Assembly: GCA_947247005.1 (NCBI GenBank)
Contig: OX365948.1
Location: forward strand, 36,832,601-36,896,600
Reading direction: 5' to 3'
Length of the DNA: 64,000 nt
Source of the DNA: Spisula solida
Lineage: Eukaryota; Mollusca; Bivalvia; Venerida; Mactridae
Positions within the stretch are counted from its first letter, which is position 1, and each line of letters starts with the position of its first letter. Of this stretch, positions 12,953-23,869 are shown piece after piece. A program made the position numbers and the translations under genes. The notes under the pieces were generated by a model, which did not search any database, had not been told where the DNA came from, and saw nothing but the letters and a program-made list of their open reading frames with translations.

Positions 12953-15350
12953 ATTGTTCAGTGAATTTAAGAAAATAAGGTTAGTTCCCTATAGCCAGCT
13001 TAAAAAATTCGATGTCAATCAATTAATTAAGGCTTAAACCACATTAACAACAAATTACATCAAACATGCAAATGAGTTTTTACCACCTCGTTTAAAACTA
13101 ATCATCATTCATTAAGCATTATATCGAAAAAAAAATGTTGGGCACAAAAAAATCCTGATAATCAATAAATACTCGGGTATCTATATAATCTTTCTCTATT
13201 GGATCATAAAGCCTCAGTGACTTCACTCTAGGACTCGGTGACACATTAAGTCAACACTCATTAATTTTTTAACACGAAACAGAGAGAATAGAGTATCAGT
13301 TTAGTCTTTGTTAATGGTATTTAAGCCATGATGACATGGCTATATTGGAATGAAATTATTATTATGCAGCAGTAAATACAACATATAAATCCATAAAATG
13401 CTTTCATGCCCAACTTTTTTTCAAGTGATGATTTGCACACTATCTTGCTCTCATGTAATTGTCACTATGAACCTCAAAAGAGCAATCTGACTGAAGTACT
13501 TGATCTTCCTTACTTGTAGATCTGACGACGACGCTTTACCAGTTTGTATTTTCAAATCGTAATTTCCACTATTGCAATTTATATCTATTTATAATTCAGC
13601 CAATCATAATAGCTCTTTACATTGGTACTTCGGTCATATTAATAAACAGTAAATTACATTTAAAAGTTGTCAACAACTTTAGTCTGCTTTTTTGGAGTAA
13701 TCCTGATTAATTCGGTCATTGTAGAATTTATGGTACAGATAATTTGAAATAAACACACTGTTGATTATCCATTGTGAAAGCTCGGCCATTTCCGTTCATC
13801 TTCGGTAAATATTGCAATTTATAAAGACCGAGGAGAACGAAGTTAAGGTGCGTAAGATACATGTGTTCCTGATAACTACCGCATTTAAAAATACAATCAA
13901 ACCGCTTTCAGAATTCTGAAAGCAAGGCGCCTATTGGCTAATAGGAAAGGTCGCCTGAGGTGACCTTCAATAGTTCGACGTCAGATCCTCATGCGTAGCT
14001 GGTTCGAGGTTATGATTTTAATCAGATTGCTCAAAAGAGTAAATTCCATATTTGAGTGCCGAGGGCAAGTACTAGTTGTGAATCAGGGCCGAGTGTATGA
14101 TGGTCAAAAATCTAGACCAAATTCAATTCTAAGTCATATAGGGTCCAAAATTAGGTCATGTAGGGTCCAAAACTAGGTCACTGGGTCAGGTCAAAGAATC
14201 ATATTAACATTCTGTGCCAAGCAACAGTTTCCCAGCTATAAAAAGTACCTGTTTATACTATAAATTTTGTTTTAAAAAGATGAACTTTCATTTAGTGAGG
14301 CTGTTCATTTTTCTTGTTTGCCTAAATTTTCACTTGAAAGGGAACACTTAAGATTTATTTAGTGAAAAGAGAAGATGAACCCTTCATTCCTTACAATAAC
14401 TCAAAATTAATAGCTTTACACCACAAAAATTACAATTCTAACAATCGCACAAATCACAAAAATACAGGAATTACAATTCTAACAATCGCACAAATCACAA
14501 AAATACAGGACATAGAGAAATACCAGTTTTCCAATTACATTAAATGTTGTCAGTCTGAAGAGCCTGCATTTAAATACAAATTGTAAGGCTGCAAATAAAG
14601 TGTTCTAAAACGTGACAAATTCAGTTGAAATCTTAGAAAATTTCAAAAGCTATAATATCGATCGGCCGATTCAGTAGTACATCATGACCTGACTCAATGG
14701 TGATAGTTTTTATCCGTAATTAGTCATCGTTAGAAATGAGTCATACTCTGCAGCAACAATAACAGACTACGACAAACTCTGAAAACACTGAATGGTAGAG
14801 AAAATCAGGGAAACAATATTGGTTTATTGGTAGAACTCCATGTAAGGATATTTAGACAGCAAACACCAGTTGCTTCGGTGAGTTCCTTATCCTTTATTTG
14901 TAATTAGAATCAATTTAATTTCTGAATTAGTTGTTGCTGTTGTTGTTGGTGGTGGTGGTGTTTTATCTTATTAAGGGTTTCACTAGGGGCTGAATGTGAA
15001 AGGTGATTTTGATAATTTTGCACCGGAATTTCAAATTTTATAGCCAAAATTACCTCGCTATTAAAAAGGTAAAAGATTGACCTTACATATATAAACTTAA
15101 GGGTATAAAGATACACTGTTTCAATTTGTTATACAGATAGTAAGGCATTATTGCATGACCATTACTGTTGGTAAATGTACTAATTCATATATAAAATAAC
15201 CAGTGGAATCAGTAGAACATGCCACCCCTGTAAAATGGATATGAGGAGTGTTTAGCTACACGAAACAGTAAGGAACAGTAAGGAAATACCTAAAGATGTG
15301 TGAACAATCATTGAATCAGTATGGGCTTCTTTTCTTTCATACTAAAGCTA
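12953..15350. other. AT-rich sequence, no gene
   Basis: Probably RTEL1 intron if the gene continues to the left. It holds a 41-bp direct duplication (ACAATTCTAACAATCGCACA) at 14431-14512, a GTT/GGT microsatellite at 14931-14960 and short copies of TAGGGTCCAAAA near 14140. No exon was recognised. Confidence 0.5.
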
Positions 15351-16906
15351 ACCATTCAATAACATAGAATTCCGTTCAGTTGTTGCGACCATTCAGTAAC
15401 ATTGAATTCTGGTCAGTTGTTGCTACCATACAGTAACATTGAATTCCTGTCATTTGTTGCTACTATTAGGTAACATTGAATTCCGGTCAGTTGTTGCTAC
15501 CATTCAGTAACATTGAATTCCTGTCAGTTGTTGCTACCATTCAATAACATAGAATTCCGTTCAGTTGTTGCGACCATTCAGTAACATTGAATTCTGGTCA
15601 GTTGTTGCTACCATACAGTAACATTGAATTCCTGTCATTTGTTGCTACTATTAGGTAACATTGAATTCCGGTCAGTTGTTGCTACCATTCAGTAACATTG
15701 AATTCCTGTCAGTTGTTGCTACCATACAGTAACATTATATTCCGGTCAGTTGTTGCTACCATACAGTAACATTGAATTCCTGTCAGTTGTTGCTACCATT
15801 CAGTAACATTGAATTCTGGTCAGTTGTTGCTACCATTCAGTAACATTGAATTCTGGTCAGTTGTTGCTACCATTCAGTAACATTGAATTCCTGTCAGTTG
15901 TTGCTACCATTCAGTAACATTGAATTCCGGTCAGTTGTTGCTACCATACAGTAACATTGAAAACTAGTCAGTTGTTGCTACCATACAGTAACATAGAATT
16001 CTGGTCAGTTGTTGCTAACATACAGTAACACTGAATTCCTGTCAGTTGTTGCTACCATTCAGTAACATTGAACTCCGGTCAGTTGTTGCTACCATACAGT
16101 AACATTGAATTCCTGTCAGTTGTTGCTACCATACAGTAACATAGAATTCTGGTCAGTTGTTGCTACCATTCAGTAACATTGAATTCTGGTCAGTTGTTGC
16201 TACCATTCAGTAACACTGAATTCCTGTCAGTTGTTGCTACCATTCAGTAACATTTAATTCCTATCAGTTGTTGCTACCATTCAGTATCACTGAATTCCTG
16301 TCAGTTGTTGCTACCATTCAGTAACATTGAACTCCGGTCAGTTGTTGCTACCATACAGTAACATTGAATTCCTGTCAGTTGTTGCTACCATTCAGTAACA
16401 TTGAATTCCGGTCAGTTGTTGCTACCATACAGTAACATTGAATTCTGGTCAGTTGTTGCTACCATTCAGTAACATTGAATTCCGGTCAGTTGTTGCTACC
16501 ATTCAGTAACATTGAATTCTGGTCAGTGGTTGCTACCATACAGTAATATTGAATTCCGGTCAGTTGTTGCTACCATACAGTAACATTGAATTCTGGTCAG
16601 TGGTTGCTACCATACAATAATATTGAATTCCGGTCAGTTGTTGCTATCATACAGTAAGATTGAATTCCGGTCAGTTGTTGCTACCATTCAGTAACATTGA
16701 ATTCTGGTCAGTGGTTGCTACCATACAGTAATATTGAATTCCGGTCAGTTGTTGCTACCATACAGTTATATTGAATTCTGGTCAGTTGTTGCTATCATAC
16801 AGTAACATTGAATTCCAGTCAGTTTTTGCTACTGTACAGTAACATTGACATTCCGGTCAGTTGTTGCTACCATACAGTAACATTGACATTCCGGTCAGTT
16901 GCTGCT
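15351..16906. repeat. 37-bp minisatellite, about 42 copies
   Basis: The monomer is CATTCAGTAACATTGAATTC followed by CGGTCAGTTGTTGCTAC. The array length of 1,556 bp is 42 x 37 with no indels evident. Variants (TTC/TAC, CCGG/CTGG/CCTG, GTTG/GTGG) mix along it. Bases 15351-15535 and 15536-15720 form a duplicated five-monomer (185-bp) higher-order unit. Most monomers hold an EcoRI site. Confidence 0.95.
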
Positions 16907-17835
16907 GAGAAACAAACTAACCCTTATATTGGACAGACACCAAATCTTCTTACAGGCTATGGAAGAAGCAATGGCAATAGTAACAACCCTTTGGCCAGCA
17001 TAATGAAACAGTATTGCTATCATCCAGCACCAGTGAGCGATACAATTATTTCTCCTGTGGACTTTGATTTATTTCATTGCCACGGCAACAAGTTAATCCA
17101 GTTCTGACATTTATCAGAAAAGCTTGTATTTTATCTACATGAATCATATTCGGTTCTGACATCAGGGACAAATGAATACCAAGAAAATATTATTCACCAT
17201 ATCGCCAAGTAATATCTATTTACGGCGATAAGGCCAGTCTTAAAAAGTTGGTTGTTTTGTACACATTAAATACAGATGCTACAGTTCTTCTATGCAATAT
17301 GGGGCAAAATGTTCACAATTATAGAATTTGTTCAAATTTGTATATATAAGCACAATTTCTAGCATAAAAACTGTTAATATTGCTTACCCTGTTTTGTCCA
17401 TGCTTTGATGGAAACAGAACCAGTAACAAGCTATTATTACCCCTTTTTACTTATGTGCATATGTGCATAAAAGGGCCCATTATCAACAATAACAGATTTG
17501 CAGCATCATATGAAGTGAAATCACCATTTAATCTGTGAGTGTTTATTAATTGTCTAATTATGAACTAAACCATGCACACAGTTCCCATGATTTCTACACA
17601 AACTGTAAACACAATATTGCCCTCGCAAAAACTGATAACCAAAACATAAATGACGTCACATGTATCAGTAACAAAATTTTGAGCCAAAATGCTGATTAAA
17701 TATATTGAACAACAAGTGCATCAATTGATGTTTTATGCCAGAACAGCATTTGCGAATTATCTAAGCCCCTAGCAGCTTTTGTTCTTTAGCCCTTACACAA
17801 ACAATTCTACAGCAATCTGCCAAAGTCATTACACA
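16907..17835. other. AT-rich sequence after the minisatellite
   Basis: The open frame running out of the minisatellite to 17107 is not recognisable as a protein. A CRE palindrome TGACGTCA is at 17651-17658. Nothing else is supported. Confidence 0.4.
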
Positions 17836-18225
17836 AACAAGAGCACCGCCATATGGGGCAATATACGCACAAAGGGTCTTGTTTCAGGTATTGGGGACAA
17901 CATTTTGACTGTTGAAACATATTTTAAAAAGTACTTTGAAGCGAACCATCTCGAGATATGCAATCTGCACGTCATACTGATTTTGAACCTAAGGTTTAGA
18001 GTTACAAAGCGGAAGGGAAACAAAGTCATATGACCTTTAACTCCTAAGTGTGACCTTGACCTAGAAGGGACCCATCCAGAACATGCACTCTGCACGTTTT
18101 CATGATGCGGTGAACAATTTTGTGTCAGGTTTCTTTAAAGTCTTTCAAGGGGTTCAAGAGCTACATAGCGGAAGGGAAATTGCTAACGACAGACAGACGG
18201 ACGGCCCTTCAGGCGTATAAAAACA
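17836..18225. mobile_element. Decayed hairpin-type bivalve repeat
   Basis: Begins ACAAGAGCACCGCCATATGG and ends with an ACAGACAGACGGACGG tract. It contains two related blocks (ATCTCGAGATATGCAATCTG and CCATCCAGAACATGCACTCTG). Non-coding despite open frames on both strands. Confidence 0.5.
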
Positions 18226-20494
18226 TGCATTGTCCCTACAATCAAGTTAGAAACAAACTGGGCAGACATTTGCATATTTAAGGGCAGACAACACCGGCTC
18301 AGAAGGGTAAATAATTGACCGGTTACCCATTCAGGAAACTGTATTTCTATGTTATTGTATTGAATATTTGTTCTGAGCCAACAGATAATAGGTTTGACAG
18401 ATTTTCGACTTGATGCTAATTCCCAAAAGTATTTTGGTTATTCATGGAACTTCATACTCAATGCCAACGCTTAGCCAAGTCAGTACTTATCTAAATTGCT
18501 TTTTCACTAAAGCAAGTATACATATACTGTCCAGCAAGAAATCAACAGCCAAATGTCAATTAAAGAAAGAAAATTGCACTATTGTTTCTTTAGTATAAAT
18601 GAACTTGTCTGTCCCGCAGCCTTTGTTGTCAGTATGGGAATAAAACTTTACAATCCATCTGACTGTATCTGACTAACGCAGGCTGCTTTACTCACAGCCA
18701 TTTTAGTCATTTAAAGCATGAAAGTTTACATGTGAAACAGCTGGCAGGATTCCATGTATTATTTGGACAATTTCCACACACATATTGATCAGAGATTGAC
18801 TATCCAGTCTCCCCGGAGATTCCATATCTCTAATCATACAATTACAATACAAGATACAAGGCAAAAGATTGCAAACTTCTGACTACAGACTATTTACATA
18901 ATATGTAAATTATCCTGCTATGGGCACCAGGCTTTCTGTCTTGAATGAAGAAATTGGAAGAACATGATTGTTGTAATAATTCAAGAAAATACAGTGAAAC
19001 TACTTTGCATTAATAAGCCGGGGCTTACTAAATTTAAACCACAAAATTTCACAGACTTTCCCTTGGCTAAAATTGATCAACATACTCAACTTGATTTTGG
19101 ACCTGAGACTGAGCAAAGCAAGACAAACAAAAAGCTACTATTTGATGATTTTTCGGGTGTCCCATGGACCAATTAAAAGATATTCGTTGACAATTACCAG
19201 ACCTTGATTAAATATAATTTCCTCGACCTTTTCTGGACTGGTGGCTACACAGATGGTAGAAATAACTAGAATTGTCACAAGGTGACAAATAATGCCCTCA
19301 CAGCACCGCCTTGTCACAGAAACCATGTTTTCTTTTTTTAGTAACAGTGACCCCTCCCCCAAACTTCGTTTTGTTGGGTTGTAATAGGATGCATCAAATA
19401 AACGTTTTTATCCAGTTAAATTTACAGGATTAACTATGGAAGTAGATGAGTACCAGTGTAACAGTAACCTCAAATTGTTCAAGACTTGTTGCATGGCTCT
19501 CATTTGACCATTCCCCTCCTAAATTAATATACATTTTCCCCCTATCTTTTAAAAGAGAGAGATTTGGGAGATTTTTTTTTTTTTAGAAAGTCAATGAAGA
19601 GCCTTTGTAAATGATATTCACCCATTGCTGTATTTGTTGTTTGAAATTGGCTTTTTGTTCAGTTAATATGTATTACTTTTATAATAGTATTGATATTTAT
19701 AAAAGACAAAATTCCCCTTTTTCTTCAAAACAACGCGAAATTCCCCTACCTGAGCGCCCCTGGCCCCAGGCCCAAAGTGTAGTGAGACCCCGGTGTTGAG
19801 GAAGAAATTCCAGGGTTTACAAGAGCAAACTAAACCTTCTCAATTAATTGATTTCCGATTTTATTTTAAATCCATGCAAAAAGTTATACATCCCCACAAA
19901 ATGGCCTTTTCTACAAAATACAACACATTTGACATGGTTCATACCATGTCATCAAACAAAATATTCCATGACAAATTTACATAACAAATTTCAATTTCCC
20001 ATGACATATATTTACATTTATTGACAATTTACACCAACTTAGTTCCACACTTATTTATTTTGTATTTTGCCATTATTTTCAGATTCTGATGGGTTTTTTT
20101 ATGTTTTCTACGCAGAAACCAGATAATCCAGACAAAAATAACGGTTAATGACAAAATCACAAAAAAAATGAATTCCTTGTCTTTTCCAGACCAATTCCAT
20201 TTTCCTTGACTTTTCCAAACCCAAATGAATCTACCTACACATTTTAGTAAGTTTTAACAGTACATGTTTAAATTATAACTGGAAATATAAGAATAATTAA
20301 TAGCCAGACAATACTTTTTAATATATCTTATATTTTAAGAATCATACAGGTTACCACATATGAGGGAATAAATCCCATCTGGGTGATCTGTAAATACGAG
20401 AAGACCTTAACAATGGTGAAAACATCTTTTGATTTATTTCAGTCAGTCAGTGTAGTTTGAAGTAATCACCCTACTTTAATCAGTCGTCCATCTA
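18226..20494. other. AT-rich sequence with repeat scraps
   Basis: No exon recognised. 19270-19335 carries a scrap of the ACAAGGTGACAAATAATGCCC bivalve repeat type. Confidence 0.4.
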
Positions 20495-20762
20495 CAGGGG
20501 TGTCAACAGAGCCAAATTAAAAATCCTGAAAATCATATGTGGATGACCATTTTTGACCAACTAGAGGCCGTCAACCATATATAACTCAGTTTTTTCAAAC
20601 TTTTTATTAAAGAAAATCCTTCAGAGCAGATATAATTGACCATAACTTTGCCATTTCTTGAGATATTTTCATCAAATAACTTTTATTTTGGTCAGAAAGC
20701 ATAGCCCTTCAAGGATAGTCAAATCCGGAATTCCGGATAAATCCGGAAAATTGACACCCCTG
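20495..20762. mobile_element. 268-bp hAT-like MITE
   Basis: Perfect 12-bp terminal inverted repeats CAGGGGTGTCAA / TTGACACCCCTG, flanked by a 6-bp direct repeat CATCTA (20489-20494 and 20763-20768). Non-coding. CAGGGG termini are typical of hAT elements, but the duplication is shorter than the usual 8 bp. Confidence 0.8.
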
Positions 20763-20768
20763 CATCTA

Positions 20769-21520
20769 GTGGCTAGAGTAGTCATAGAATATATCCAAAC
20801 TTTTGGTAAGAGATCTAATAATATGTCAGATGTTTGTTTGTTTTTGTTTATTTGTGATCAACTGAGACAGTATAAGTCATTTTCCATTATTTGAAGAAAA
20901 GAACTACCCCCTTCATTAAACTCTATATTGCATTTGTATTCTGTTAGCGTCGATTCACATTTTGTTGTCAAAATTCCAAGATAAGTAAGCAAACAAATGT
21001 ACTATGTTAAGACAAACGAACGGTCTAATAGTTTATATAAATTTATGTTAAGTTGATACTGTAAGTTCTACAAGTTTTATTATTACCCCTCACTTTTTTC
21101 GTAATGTTAATTTCCCATAGACAAACAGGTTGTATTCTTACTATTACGATCAAGCGGATCAATATACCACGTGATTGAACATTTTTTTACTGTCAGCAGG
21201 GTGATAGTACTTTTTTGACAGTACTTTTTTGTCACGTGACATTTTCTTTCTAAAACCAATATGGCGGCATGTCCCGCCCGCATAACCATGTTTTTTTGTT
21301 CGAGTTCTCTATACCAAGCCAAGTATTAGGTGCAGAAAAATATGCCAATAATTTAAGTGTGTCTAACCTTAGATACTTTTCGCTACAATATAATTCTTTG
21401 GGTTAGATTGGAGGTAGGAGAGTTCTTTGTTTCTTTTCCGGTCAACCAGACGACAAAATGGAAGAAAAAAATAAATCTAAACGTTTCGTGGAAGGTTTTC
21501 GTGAATAATAATAAAATATG
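20769..21520. other. Unique sequence with short repeats
   Basis: No gene. Near 21180-21240 CTGTCAGCAGGGTGATAGTA resembles the arms of the adjacent foldback and may be a decayed relative. ATGGCGGC is at 21261. Confidence 0.35.
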
Positions 21521-21651
21521 AACACATAGCTTCGAGGGTGACAGTAAAAATGTCAGCCCTCGGAAAGTACTGTTACCCGCAGCCTTCGGCCTTGGGTAAC
21601 AGTACTTTCCTCAGGCTGACATTTTTACTGTCACCCTCGAAGCTATGTGTT
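21521..21651. mobile_element. 131-bp foldback element with 58-bp arms
   Basis: The arms 21521-21578 and 21594-21651 are inverted copies with 3 mismatches in 58, around a 15-base loop (GCAGCCTTCGGCCTT). The outer ends read AACACATAGCTTCGAGGGTG. A very strong predicted hairpin; non-coding. Confidence 0.9.
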
Positions 21652-23784
21652 ATTTATATATTAATCATTCTTGACACCCTATTCCTGAGAGTATCCATTG
21701 TCACAAGGGTATGAGAGAAACTACTATCCCTCTCAAATGCTATGTCATAAATAATGAGACAGGTATTTTAAATGTCAAATGAATACCTACAGCCCTGCTT
21801 TCTTTCAATATTATTCTATCCACAGCATGTCGTCATGCTGGCACCAAGTTATTATAGTGTTTTAGTATATAGCATCACTCACACTGACACTAATCAGACA
21901 TGTATCAAATGTTAACGATGTTTGGTTTAAAAATACTTCAAACAATCATCAGGTATCAAGGTTTCATATTAGCATCTTCAACATTGCTGAGAGAAACATT
22001 GCCGAGAATAAGAATTCAAATTCTACTGAGAAAGGTTTTTCGACACAAAACTCTTGCAAAACTCATCTGACCTGAAGTTCCTGACAATAGGCACAGCTAG
22101 GCTTGGTACAAAGTATTCATATGAAGTTTCATCGAAATCCGATCAATGATTAAGGGGAACAAGCAGCTTAGCCATTACAAACTTTGTGACATCCATCCAG
22201 AACAAAATCAATTTGTTTCCCACACTATTACAAAATTCACATGGATGATCTATTATCCGACAATGGAAATATACATTAAATGAAGTTGCGTGGTACATTA
22301 TTACAGGGGTTTCAATAGGGAATTTCAAGGGGCATTTTGATAACTTAGTTACCAAACAATACTTTATAGCGAATAAATTTCGCAATAAGTCAACGTGTCA
22401 CATGGTTTGGTCAGAGTTTGAATTCACTAATGGATCTGAAAATTTGTGTTACAGTCTCGGAGTCACAGAATGATACTGAAAAATGGCCGACAATAGAATA
22501 ACAAAAGTTACCTAAATGCGTTATTCTGTAGCTCATAAATTTTCTTTTATATTGAAATGATGTTTAAAAATATTCCAAAAACTCTAGTAGGCCTATCTAG
22601 AACACGTTATAAATAAGGGAGATAAATACTATGTTGCTTCGTATAGCACTTTGATCGACCGCCATCTTGGAACGCTGGGAAAACAACGAGGAAACACATA
22701 ACTTGACAGCCTGCATATAATCAGTTATTGATCAACTGATTACGTCATGAAAGTACTTGTTTTAAACAAGGAAAGTCGTATTATTATACACATAATCAGC
22801 GTAGTTCTACAGTGAACTTCAAAACGAAAACAGGTTTGTATCGACTTCGTCCTTCATTACTTTGTACCCAAAAATGTCACAAATTTTCTAATGACTGTAC
22901 ATTTGAGCTATTCTTTAATATCTAAGACATTATTCGCTAAAATAGGCTGTGCCTTAGTTCATATTAGCTAAAATATGTAACAGCTATCATTTGATGGCAA
23001 GTTGCCATTCAGTCATAATTTTAGCTTTTTGTGGGCTTGTGAAAATTTCTAGGGTCATGTATCAAGGGGTCAATTCAAAGGTTAAACAAGGAGTTTGTTT
23101 ATGATTACCTTATTAGTGTTATTTTGTTCCTTTTTCACTTGCTCATGGATACACAGCTGGTCACGTGATCCTATAATGCTCACCTTAACACTGAAAGTAA
23201 ACAAGTTAGACCTTTTATTCTTCACTCATGATTATTGAAACCTGTCAGTCTAATAGAAATGGCTGGGGAATCCCAAGCTACCCAAAAATGCTGATCCCTA
23301 TTGGGTTCGAGTTCGAAACTGGTCAGGGTTGGCCATGTCAAACTCGAAGCAGACTGCCAACTCAGTGGCCCAAAATCAGCCACCAGTATCTGTCAGTCTC
23401 ATAGGCATGTCAGACAAAATCTTGATTTGGAACGATTTTCATCCAATATTATTTATATACTATAAGCCTCATAATACATAAATAGGGCGTAAACATATGA
23501 GTAGGAGTCATGTTTATGACCCGACAGTGTTGTATGAGTGACATATATAGTGTTAAGTGATTGAGGAGATTTTTTCAAACAAACTAATTATTGGATGACC
23601 TATTAAGAACAGCGTGTACTATACATATTCTGCGGCAACATTGAACTTGACTTCATTATTGTTTGTGTGTTTTCGTTATTGTATCGTAAATTTTTTTCGA
23701 TTTGTTAGAATAAAAAACCTGAAAGGACGATACGGAAAAGCACAAAATATTCAAGAACGATAGGTTCAAGTTCCCATACAATAC
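21652..23784. other. Left of the last visible RTEL1 exon: no exon found
   Basis: If RTEL1 is intact this is intron. I looked on the minus strand for the next family exon (CVLGSREQLCIHP-like) and did not find it. A CGCCATCTTGG YY1-like site is at 22660. The rest is AT-rich. Confidence 0.45.
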
Positions 23785-23869
23785 CTGTTGTATGCAGTTC
23801 TCTTCAACTCCTGAACTACTTGAGATAACTGGGAATGTGTTCTGGATGCATAGATAATCTTTGGAACAG
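23785..23869 (-). CDS. RTEL1: RTEL1 exon with motif Ia
   Basis: [20 protein letters not shown] to TAYNR. The acceptor GTTTACAG ends at 23870 and the donor GTATTG begins at 23784, phase 2. [11 protein letters not shown] is the XPD/RTEL1-family motif Ia. The expected next exon (PKVCVLGSREQLCIHP-like) was not found to the left. Confidence 0.9.

Noticed and set aside
15351..16906. Regular repeats resembling a CRISPR array
   Set aside because: There are no unique spacers: the whole 37-bp monomer repeats end to end, it lies in a eukaryotic genome, and no cas genes are present. It is a minisatellite.
16808..17107. 99-codon ORF leaving the minisatellite
   Set aside because: Its first third is translated minisatellite, and the rest matches nothing I recognise and lacks splice signals.
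17829..18095. Overlapping ORFs on both strands (84 and 88 codons)
   Set aside because: They lie in a decayed bivalve repeat with open frames on both strands; no family resemblance.
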